A DNA stretch of 64,000 bases from Acanthopleuribacter pedis (GTDB taxonomy: Bacteria > Acidobacteriota > Holophagae > Acanthopleuribacterales > Acanthopleuribacteraceae): positions 362,629 through 426,628 of the forward strand of contig NZ_JAFREP010000006.1 of NCBI RefSeq assembly GCF_017377855.1. Reading direction: 5' to 3'. Made by a program: the position numbers and the translations under genes. The notes under the pieces are model-generated. The model ran no database searches, was not told the DNA's origin, and saw only the letters and a program-made list of their open reading frames with translations. Of this stretch, positions 28,603 through 36,322 are shown piece by piece (position 1 is the stretch's first letter; every line of letters starts with the position of its first letter).

Positions 28603-28821
28603 TATAAATGGTGCTTGCAATCATTGAAAGGCGGAACGCCTGTCATGAAGCGGATACGGCGGCTCACCCAAATCCCCTGACACGAATTTAAAAAAGTTGT
28701 TTCACCCTTGATAGCCGCCAAAAGGAGCTATGCCTCCGGTACTCACATGGTAAACGCGAGGGGAACTGCATCTTTTAGTAGGTAAGCGACCTGGTCAAAA
28801 AAGGCGTTCAGGAGGTTGCTC

Positions 28822-29070
28822 ATGCGCGAAGCTGAAATGCTTGAAACCAGCAGCCCGAAGGGGGCTCAATGGAAGCAACGGATTCAACGTTGGGAGGCGT
28901 CGAGGTTCTCGCGGGGAAAACCATTGTCTCAAATAGGCCACTTTCAGTTACCGGCGAAAGAAATTCCCCGAAGAACGCGGCACAAAGCCAAAAAGGGCGT
29001 TGCCTGCAGATTGCACAGCCCTCCCCCGCAGCACCTCGGTATGTTCGCCGGCCCAAGAGTTAATTGTTGA
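28822..29070 (+). pseudogene. IS66-type accessory (TnpA-like) gene remnant
   Basis: An ATG with an excellent GGAGG ribosome site starts a reading frame whose first 35 residues include QWKQRIQRWEASRFSRGKPL, similar to the N-terminal helix of IS66 TnpA proteins (W..RI..W..SGLS..). Downstream the frame loses similarity and appears shifted. No TnpB or TnpC follows. Together with the transposase fragment at 33895 it brackets the A+T-rich island. The bases 29071-29231 show nothing further. Confidence 0.4.
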
Positions 29071-29231
29071 TTGGGTTAAGGCTTCCGCGTAAGTGGCGGC
29101 CATGCTGGGTTGCTGGGCACATGCAGGCCGTTAGCTTGTTGACACCGCGAAGGGTAGAAGAAAAAGGTTAACGCCCTGGGCTGATCAAAACATCCGATCT
29201 ACCAAGTGCCTTGTTATATTTCAATTCTTCA

Positions 29232-30674
29232 TTACATTTTTTTTGAGAAAAATAAATACACTGTGTCATCTCCATCATCACCGAGATATTTGTGATCAGC
29301 ATCTGGGTAACGAAACGAGTAAATCCATTTTGCTTGATCCTCTAATGGGAGTAAGTCAATTATTCGTTCGAAATCGTCAATTGCCTTTTCCTGATTATCT
29401 ACTGTGTCAGCTTGAAAAACCGCAGCTCCCTCCCAGTTAACATTACGCAAATTTGCATTATTAAAGCTTGCTCCAAATAAAACTGAATTAGAGAAATCAG
29501 CACCCTCTAAATCTGCCTTATCAAATTTTGCATGATTTAATCGTGCGTTAACAAAAATTGCGCCACGAAGATTTGTGTGCGGATAGCGAAGAGAAGATAT
29601 TTGTTTTTCTGATGGCGTGAAGTCAACACCAATTAACTCGGCACCAGTGAAGTTTGAATAGTCTAATTGAGAACTATTGAAAACCGCTGTAAAACCTTCT
29701 GAATCTCGAAAATCAGAACTGTTCATTACTAAGCCACTGAAATTTAGATGGGATATTTGAAACCCGCGAAAATCAGAATAAGAAAAATCTGGTCGCACTT
29801 CAGCAAATTCGGATAGGTTTTCAGGATTTAATCGTAGAACCCGAAGCAACAACCTTCCTCTCTCGGGACTCAATGCTTTTTTGGATAAAAGTCCTGCCCC
29901 CTGTATTGGTGTTACAATCCCAACTGACTTGTAGAAATCTGGTTCTCCATACTCCAAGAACCGGTATGGGCGAAGTCCCGCTGAAAGGTTAGCAATATTT
30001 TCTAATGTCGCAAGAGAAAGCTTGATGTTATCTTTACCATTAGAAGAATACGCACTTAACTCTAGATTGATTTCCTGGATCTCGCTAACTAGCAAAGCTC
30101 GTCGAGATGCTTCCTGAAGATGGTTTGATGTCTCAATTAACTTATTTTGAATTTCTAATTTTTCGACTTGCATATAGGTCGCCAGAAATATTGAAAAACT
30201 AACCACGCCACCTAGGATTGCCACAAGGCGTCCAAATGCAACCGCTCGTAAAACAGCAGCCCAAATTGCTTGGCACAAAGAATAAAAAAATGGAGATCCT
30301 TTGTTCAACCTTTTTTTTAAAAGTTCTTTATCTTTTTCATTATATTTGCCTGAAGATATCTTGGCCGAAAAAGTCGCAATTTCAAAAACTAAATCTTGTA
30401 TTTCTTCAGGGTTTTCAGGTATTGATTTAATCGCTTTTGAAGAATAGTGCTTAAACAGGTAGTAGCCGGAGAATGCTCCTACAAAAAAAACAACGATAAT
30501 GCCAGCGGCTACCACTAATACATCAATAGCGATATCAAAAGTAAAAAGCACTTGAGCTGTTATAACTAAGCCAATTCCAAGAAATACACCTGTAATCAAA
30601 TCAGGGCTTGAGACTTTTAAACCCAAACGCATCCATAATGACTTCTTTGAACTTGTTTTTGTTTCTTGATCCAA
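29232..30674 (-). CDS. Membrane protein with C-terminal pentapeptide repeats
   Basis: 480 residues, A+T-rich codons unlike the surrounding genome. Two hydrophobic hairpin segments lie at about 25-75 (DLITGVFLGIGLVITAQVLF and following) and another at about 140-165 (LVAILGGVVSFSIFLATYMQ). A coiled region follows (170-215). The C-terminal part (about 295-420) carries pentapeptide repeats of the A(D/N)LxX form (SDFRGF, NLRGAIF, ADLEGADF, NANLRNVNW), which build a right-handed quadrilateral beta-helix. Such proteins are common beside defence and mobile genes but have no single function. It lies downstream of the DUF6283-like and ATPase genes on the same strand. Confidence 0.8.
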   Translation of the reverse strand: MDQETKTSSKKSLWMRLGLKVSSPDLITGVFLGIGLVITAQVLFTFDIAIDVLVVAAGIIVVFFVGAFSGYYLFKHYSSKAIKSIPENPEEIQDLVFEIATFSAKISSGKYNEKDKELLKKRLNKGSPFFYSLCQAIWAAVLRAVAFGRLVAILGGVVSFSIFLATYMQVEKLEIQNKLIETSNHLQEASRRALLVSEIQEINLELSAYSSNGKDNIKLSLATLENIANLSAGLRPYRFLEYGEPDFYKSVGIVTPIQGAGLLSKKALSPERGRLLLRVLRLNPENLSEFAEVRPDFSYSDFRGFQISHLNFSGLVMNSSDFRDSEGFTAVFNSSQLDYSNFTGAELIGVDFTPSEKQISSLRYPHTNLRGAIFVNARLNHAKFDKADLEGADFSNSVLFGASFNNANLRNVNWEGAAVFQADTVDNQEKAIDDFERIIDLLPLEDQAKWIYSFRYPDADHKYLGDDGDDTVYLFFSKKM

Positions 30675-30846
30675 AGGTGTTCCTTTTCTTACTGTCTGAA
30701 CTTTTCTAAAGTTTCAGAGTGAAAGCTAAGAAGAACGGGTTAATCGCAAGATAAGCGAAAAGTGAAGTTGAACGTAGCTGCCTGCCAGCTCATGGAAATC
30801 TCGCTTGTAGTCATAGAAAACAATGTCGCTTCCATTTCAAGACCAT

Positions 30847-31347
30847 CTACTGGTATCGGAATTCACAGGTACCGCCTGCTCTCAACATCGTTTTTAAAAT
30901 TAGCAGGCGGGGAGCTTTGGGAAGCAGTGCCTCGACCGGGGCGGTTCTCCGCGCTATCTCTTCCTCTAACGAGGCTGATTGCGCTTTTGGGGTCCCATGC
31001 CCCTGCCGTTCAGTTTTCGAAAGAACGGTGTTGATTTCCTCCGTGTCAATGCCCTTGGCGCGAAGCAAGGCGCCGGAGGTTTCATGGGGATTGGCCGCGC
31101 CGGGTGCATACACGTCTAGATTAAGGAGGCCCTTCGTGGACAGAAGACGAAGTCCGATGCGTTCCATGCCGACCTGCGCGACATATCCAGCACATGGCTT
31201 TGGCCGGTCTTCCTTGGTTTTGTGGCAGGCCATCATTTGAAACCCTCCCACGATGATTGCGACCAGCTCATGCCGCCTTTGCCGAGGCCATTCGTCGGGA
31301 TCACTGTCTTTTCGCCTAGGGCAGTTGCTACACGGTGATTTTTTCAT
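30847..31347 (-). CDS. DUF6283-like cysteine-motif protein
   Basis: 166 residues. The N-terminus PCSNCPRRKD, then MMACHKT and PCAGYV, follow the cysteine/histidine pattern of DUF6283 proteins, which are mostly phage- or mobile-element-borne and of unknown function; four Cys and one His could bind a metal. A GGGGA ribosome site lies 7 bases before the ATG. The second half is helical with a Glu-rich stretch. It sits between the pentapeptide protein and the ATPase-nuclease gene on the same strand, but gaps of 172 and 312 bases argue against a tight operon. Confidence 0.65.
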   Translation of the reverse strand: MKKSPCSNCPRRKDSDPDEWPRQRRHELVAIIVGGFQMMACHKTKEDRPKPCAGYVAQVGMERIGLRLLSTKGLLNLDVYAPGAANPHETSGALLRAKGIDTEEINTVLSKTERQGHGTPKAQSASLEEEIARRTAPVEALLPKAPRLLILKTMLRAGGTCEFRYQ

Positions 31348-31659
31348 CGTTGATTCCCCTTTCTCAGCATGGGTCGGACGAGGCTATCCTACCTCGACAA
31401 ACGGCGGAAAAACACCAGAAACTGCCTAACCCCTCCCAGGCTCTTGGCGTAGTTACCAACGACCCGATGCCTTTGCCGGTGGATCCCGGCTACCCCATTC
31501 GTACCATCTTAAAAGATGGGATTCTCCTACCGTTTACGTGGTTCTAGCTTATCCGAAATTCAGGGGATGCTTTTTCCTGCTCGTTGGTAGGCTTGCAATT
31601 CAGGAGGCGAGTTTTTTGGCTGTAAAAAAGCAATCACAGAGAATGATGGGTGACCTTTA
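31348..31659. other. Intergenic stretch in the island
   Basis: About 310 bases between the DUF6283-like gene and the ATPase gene. The only ORFs are short and without protein-like composition. A small inverted repeat CCCATTCGTACCATCTTAAAAGATGGGA near 31494-31523 (ATCTT/AAGAT and CCAT/ATGG) could be a weak hairpin. Nothing else seen. Confidence 0.4.
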
Positions 31660-33765
31660 TTAATCCAGCCGTATGTAATTACGTTCATAAAGATCAAGGA
31701 TTGAGCCAAGCTCCTTCTCGCCAGCATCATGTTTTTGAGGGTTACGCAGCTTGCTCAACCATTTGTAAAGTTTGATCACAGGAAGCTTAATAATAAGCTT
31801 CTTGTGTTCGTGGTAAAGCTCACGAACCCACTTTAGTTCGCGGTTTTTTTCTAATTCTGCTTTAGTGCTTCTGTTTATGATGAAACCCAAGTTCCCATGC
31901 TGCGAGCACAGGTATGACAACATTTGCCTGTATTCATCTCGGCCGAGTTCCCTCTCAAAGTTTTTAACTTCAAAAATCAGTTGTCTCGATTGATAATCCT
32001 CCAGGATTCGCCTCCAAAGCTCAGTGCTGCCCGTATTTGTGCCAACAATGTCTCTCCTTTGAGTTTTGTTTTTGTTTGGGTTCAATGAAGGGTTTTGTAA
32101 CCCTTTAGGGAAAACAATTTTGATAGCTTTTAGGCACCACTCCTCGAACTCTCCGGCATCTTCCCTTCCTTGTTTTATGTTGTTCAATTCCTGCATGACT
32201 GCGCCAAGTTTTCTTTTTCTTATTTCTGTCGTTTCAGAAGATACTTGTATATCGTATTCGTCGTAGATCTCCTCAGTGTTTTCAAGGTGTTCATTAGGTT
32301 TTATATTTAAACCAATCCAATAGCATGGGTGAATCAATAGCTTCGATTGATGACTCACGGAGAAGTCAGGGTCTTTACCGTCGTGACAAAAGACAAAGCT
32401 AGATACATTGTCTTTCCAAACACCAAGGAAACCTACACTGTATAAGGTCTGAATTATCGTCTTTGTGTCGCTTAGAATGGCAAACGCTTGGGCTTCTGAT
32501 TTTTCAAGTGATTCAAGAGAAACCGTTGCCAGAATTTCATCAATCTCAATATAGTTGAGAGTTGTTTTTGTGTTGCAGAATAACGAAAGCAAGCGCGCGA
32601 TACATGGGATGATCTCCAAGTATTCCTTCTTGAGATCTTCAAGTCTTGAACAAGAAATTTGCCTTGATGTCTTATCTATGTCATCATTAACTATAACGTC
32701 TCGACTGTGAGAATAAGCATTATTAAATGCCTTGTTTAATAAAACGAGAAGATCGCGGGGCCGGTACAGTGTCAATTGAAGGCATCGACGAAAGCCTTGT
32801 TTTCCTCTTAGATCTCGGGCCGTCTTTTGATCCCAAACTTTCAGACTCTTCTCTTGTGTTATTCCAAAAGCTACTCTTAAGCGGTTGCAAATCATGTTGA
32901 AAAGTTGGTATTCGTCCCAGTGTAATCTAAGCACATCACCTTCAACATTTCTGGAATAATCAGGATCAAGGAGCTGAATAGACCGAAATATATTGTCACG
33001 AAAAAATATTGTTGTTGCCGTTCTTGGGAGTTGATTGGATAGGCTGTCGAGAGCGTAAATTAAACCTGTCAAAATAGAAATGCCAATAGGGTCTGGTTCA
33101 TAACCTTCGTCCAATTTGTCCGCGATTATGCGCAGAGAGAAGGTCTTCTTATTTAGCGCCTTCGCGACAAGTTGATATAGGTCTTTAATTTGAAGGGTTC
33201 TGGCAAGTGTTGATATTCTTTTCTCTATAACTACGTCAGTTTCAACCAGGGTGTCCAGGGCTCCTAACATTCTATCTATAATATTATCACCCTCTTTTCG
33301 CCATGCTTTTTCCTCAATTAAAAGCTGTGCTAGTTCATTGTCGGATCGAATCTTATAGTTCGATGCAAGGTTAAGGATAATCTCTTGCAGAATAGCGTAT
33401 TCCCATGCGATTTTACTAGCAATCCTTAGGTGCTTCTGTCTGTCAGAAAAAAGATTAACAAAAGGCCTAAGCCCGATGATTTCGGTTTCGTTAGGAGATA
33501 TACTTACAATCACCGCCTTTTTATCTAGTCTCCAGTGTTTTTGAAGCTTGTAGAATAGAGCACTCTTGCCGGTCCCCCGACGACCGACAATCACTCGCCT
33601 TGTATGCTCTTCAATGAGAGTTCTATATTCTGGGGTTTCGTAAAAAGCTTGATCTAGCATTTCAAAATCTCTCTCTGCTTGAACGTCGCCCAGAGAGTTT
33701 ATTTTTCTGAAGTTATTTTTGATCACAGGGGCCCGCTTGATGTTTTTTCCAAAAAAATACCACAA
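31660..33765 (-). CDS. P-loop ATPase (Sll1717-like) fused to a PD-(D/E)XK-type nuclease domain; candidate defence gene
   Basis: 701 residues, strongly A+T-rich. Residues 50-350: P-loop ATPase with Walker A GRRGTGKS at 61-68 and a Walker B-like ADKLDEG near 213-219; the start (AERDFEMLDQAFYET, then LIEEHTRRVIVG) resembles Sll1717-family ATPases. The middle (350-530) is helical. The C-terminal 150 residues have the signs of a restriction-type nuclease: Glu in GEFEEWC near 538, Asp572 in RRDIV, and Glu599-Val-Lys601 in FEVKNF, the D...ExK spacing of the fold. ATPase-nuclease fusions of this sort are often anti-phage effectors (as in Avs-type proteins); that role is inference. The start is uncertain: TTG at 33765, with a GTG at 33726 as alternative. 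Confidence 0.8.
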   Translation of the reverse strand: MWYFFGKNIKRAPVIKNNFRKINSLGDVQAERDFEMLDQAFYETPEYRTLIEEHTRRVIVGRRGTGKSALFYKLQKHWRLDKKAVIVSISPNETEIIGLRPFVNLFSDRQKHLRIASKIAWEYAILQEIILNLASNYKIRSDNELAQLLIEEKAWRKEGDNIIDRMLGALDTLVETDVVIEKRISTLARTLQIKDLYQLVAKALNKKTFSLRIIADKLDEGYEPDPIGISILTGLIYALDSLSNQLPRTATTIFFRDNIFRSIQLLDPDYSRNVEGDVLRLHWDEYQLFNMICNRLRVAFGITQEKSLKVWDQKTARDLRGKQGFRRCLQLTLYRPRDLLVLLNKAFNNAYSHSRDVIVNDDIDKTSRQISCSRLEDLKKEYLEIIPCIARLLSLFCNTKTTLNYIEIDEILATVSLESLEKSEAQAFAILSDTKTIIQTLYSVGFLGVWKDNVSSFVFCHDGKDPDFSVSHQSKLLIHPCYWIGLNIKPNEHLENTEEIYDEYDIQVSSETTEIRKRKLGAVMQELNNIKQGREDAGEFEEWCLKAIKIVFPKGLQNPSLNPNKNKTQRRDIVGTNTGSTELWRRILEDYQSRQLIFEVKNFERELGRDEYRQMLSYLCSQHGNLGFIINRSTKAELEKNRELKWVRELYHEHKKLIIKLPVIKLYKWLSKLRNPQKHDAGEKELGSILDLYERNYIRLD

Positions 33766-33894
33766 AACAAGAACCTCAGCAAGATGATAAATCAGGGTAT
33801 ATCAAGCTACTCTAAAAGACATTTGTAGCGTCATAAAAATAAAGCCAAGGGAGGGCGGGGTGACCTTGCGCGCGCCGCGAATCGCTTCTTTTAA

Positions 33895-34125
33895 CAGTTG
33901 GCACATCTTGGCATTCTCCTGTCGAGAACGACGATGGATGAATGGTCGCAAAAAGTCGCTCAGTGTTGCCTCGCTTTGGTCGACGCTTTCAAGGAAGACC
34001 TTCTCAAAAGCAACGATGTTCCAATCGATGAAACAACGCCCCGGGTTTACGGTGAAAAAGACCGATTAAACACCACGCCGTCTTACATGTGGGCTGTGCG
34101 TGGCGGGCTGCCGAATTCTGGACCC
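33895..34125 (+). pseudogene. IS66 transposase (TnpC) internal fragment
   Basis: About 77 codons read as a piece of IS66 TnpC: HLGILLSRTTMDEWSQKVAQ, then PIDETTPRV with the conserved Asp of the aDET motif, then PSYMWAVRGG, which matches the (Y/F)MW region after it. The frame begins just after a stop codon (33892-33894) and the catalytic remainder is absent on both sides. It lies between the A+T-rich island and the truncated end of the second ABC protein, so it marks the border where an IS element arrived and was later cut. Confidence 0.75.
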
Positions 34126-34183
34126 CAAACATTTATTGACCAAAGCAGCCTAACACGAAGTCGCTCGGTTGCTTGGTTCTTGG

Positions 34184-36322
34184 TTATGGGTGGGCGATGA
34201 GGACGAGGGTGTCGATGCGGTTGGAGATTGCCGTGTGGGCCAGGGTTAGGGTTTCCGGGTCGAGGGCGGCGAAGCTTTCGTCCAGAATGAGCAGTTCGGG
34301 TTCTTGCAGGATGGCGCGGGCGATGCACACGCGCGCGTGCTCGCCGTGGGAGAGTTGCCAGCCGGTGTCGCCGACCATTTGTTGCAGGCCCGCCGGCATG
34401 CGGTCGAGCAGGTCGCCCAGGCCCAGCTCGCGACAGATTTGGTCGGCCAACTGTAAGTCGGCGTGTTGGGGTGGCCAGGCGCGGCCCATGAGCAGGTTGA
34501 AGGCGAGTGAGGCCGAGAAGATGTGGTTTTCGTGGAATTGGGTGACCAAGGCGATGCGGCGGTGCCAATCCTGATCGCGGCGGGTGGCGCGGTCGAAGCC
34601 GTTGAGCAGCAACAAGCCGCCGTTGGGGTCGCGCAGGCCGGCGAGGATGGCGGCGAAGGTTGACTTGCCACTGCCGCTGGGACCTTCGATGAGGATGCGT
34701 TCGCCGCGTTTGATCTGCAGGTGGAGGTTTTGCAGGACGGCGGCTTGGGCGCGTTGGTGGCGGAAGTGGATGTCGCGCATGTTGACCAGGTTGCCGCTTG
34801 GGTTGGTGTCGGCCTGCTGGGTGCGTGGGTCGGCGATGGGGACCGCGTCGGGCGGGGCCGCCACCAATAGCCGCACCTCGCGCCAAGCGATCCATGCCTG
34901 GACCAAGCTCGTGAAACCCGCGTTGAATTGGGTGAACCCGCGCACGGCCAGAAGGATGCCGCCAAGTGAGACGGCGATACCCAGTGGGTTGAGGCCCGGC
35001 TGGAAGAGGATGGGGAGCAGGGCGGCGAGGGCGGCGACCATCCAGCCGCGCGTGAGCAGCAGGTCGAGCCACAGCGAAATCCGGTCCATGGCTTTTCCCG
35101 CGGCGAGGGTTTCCGCCAAGAAGCGGTCTTCTTGCTGGTGGGATTGGTGCGGGATCTCTTGGATCAAGCGGGTGCGATGGCCCAACATTTTTTCGGTGAG
35201 TTGGTGGGATTGTTTGAGGCGGAGATGGGTCCAGTGGCGGCAACGATGGTAATACCGGGCGATGAGCATGCCGCCGAACCCGACCCACAGCGGCAGCAAC
35301 GCGGTGAGCAGGCCGGCTTGAGGGCCGTGGGCCAACACCCAGGCGGCGAAGCCGAGGTCGACGAAACACAGCAGCGCGGTCAAGCCGCCGTTGATGACGA
35401 GGCTCTCCAGCGCGTCTGATTCGAGCACGCGCGCGAGGAAGTTCCCGGAACCCATTTTTTTGAGGTGGTCCGCGTCCAGGTGCAGCGCGCCCTGGAGCAG
35501 GTGCTGTTTGAGGATTTGGGCGGCCCCGATGTTAAAGGTTCCCTGGAACCAAAGGGTCATCATGGTTAAGGGGATTTGGCTCAGCAGCAGCAGACCCCAG
35601 GGCCACAGGGTATCGGCGTCGATTTGGCCGGTGAGCGAGGCGCCGCCGATCCATTTCCAGGCCTGGATCAATAAAAAGTATTGGATGAAGTGGGTGGTTA
35701 GGAACAAAGCCAGCCGCGAACCCAGGCGCGTGGCGGCGGCGCGGGCGGGAAGGGGCGCGGTATCGTTGAGGCGCAGCATCCAGCAGGATTGAATGCGCGA
35801 GTCGGCCAAGGTTTCTTTGAGCAGGCGTTGTTGGATGCGTTCTCGGTCGGCGCCTTGAATCTCGGCCTCGTGAAGCAGTTGTTCGGTGGCGACGCGGAAG
35901 GGGGCCTCCACCTTCCAGGCGAACAGCGGCAGCACGCTTTCTGTTTTGACCTTGAGTAGGCGGCCGTCAGGGCTCAAGACCTTGAGAAAGCGGTGGTTGC
36001 CGCCGGCGAGGGCCAGCAGGTACGGCTGGTTTTCGTGGGGATACACAAACAAGGCGGGCCCGGCGAAACGCAGCAGGTCCTCGACGTCACCGTACCCGAC
36101 GCTGAGGCGTTCGGCTTGCAGGCCGCGGCCCGCGGCGGCTTGGCGGATGATCCGGTCGAGGTTTTCATTGGTGACCGGTTCGGCGTTCCCGGCGAGGGCC
36201 GCCGCATCCAGCGTTACCGCGTCAAGCCTTTGCGGTAGGCCGCTTTGCGCGGCGAGGGCGGCCACGGCGTTGTCCAACTCGGCGGCGGGCCAACCGTGAC
36301 GGGCCAGTTCATCGGGCGTCAT
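34184..36322 (-). CDS. RiPP-export ABC protein (second subunit), C-terminus apparently truncated
   Basis: 712 residues, last gene of the maturase-export operon. Residues 1-180 resemble the degenerate peptidase-like or accessory region of the second ABC protein in NHLM-type bacteriocin systems (AGPALFVYP..., VLSPDGRLL). A membrane domain spans about 220-480. The ATPase domain has Walker A GPSGSGKST (near 558), a degenerate signature LSHGEHAR in place of LSGGQ, and Walker B LLILDES. The protein stops right after the switch histidine (LVLIAHP, stop), whereas ABC ATPases normally run 40-60 residues further. The lost tail coincides with the IS66 fragment border. Its ATG overlaps the TGA of the peptidase exporter. 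Confidence 0.88.
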   Translation of the reverse strand: MTPDELARHGWPAAELDNAVAALAAQSGLPQRLDAVTLDAAALAGNAEPVTNENLDRIIRQAAAGRGLQAERLSVGYGDVEDLLRFAGPALFVYPHENQPYLLALAGGNHRFLKVLSPDGRLLKVKTESVLPLFAWKVEAPFRVATEQLLHEAEIQGADRERIQQRLLKETLADSRIQSCWMLRLNDTAPLPARAAATRLGSRLALFLTTHFIQYFLLIQAWKWIGGASLTGQIDADTLWPWGLLLLSQIPLTMMTLWFQGTFNIGAAQILKQHLLQGALHLDADHLKKMGSGNFLARVLESDALESLVINGGLTALLCFVDLGFAAWVLAHGPQAGLLTALLPLWVGFGGMLIARYYHRCRHWTHLRLKQSHQLTEKMLGHRTRLIQEIPHQSHQQEDRFLAETLAAGKAMDRISLWLDLLLTRGWMVAALAALLPILFQPGLNPLGIAVSLGGILLAVRGFTQFNAGFTSLVQAWIAWREVRLLVAAPPDAVPIADPRTQQADTNPSGNLVNMRDIHFRHQRAQAAVLQNLHLQIKRGERILIEGPSGSGKSTFAAILAGLRDPNGGLLLLNGFDRATRRDQDWHRRIALVTQFHENHIFSASLAFNLLMGRAWPPQHADLQLADQICRELGLGDLLDRMPAGLQQMVGDTGWQLSHGEHARVCIARAILQEPELLILDESFAALDPETLTLAHTAISNRIDTLVLIAHP

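Noticed and set aside
34083..35369. 428-residue minus-strand Pro/Arg-rich ORF
   Set aside because: Overlaps the ABC protein in another frame; composition is typical of a frameshifted high-G+C shadow.
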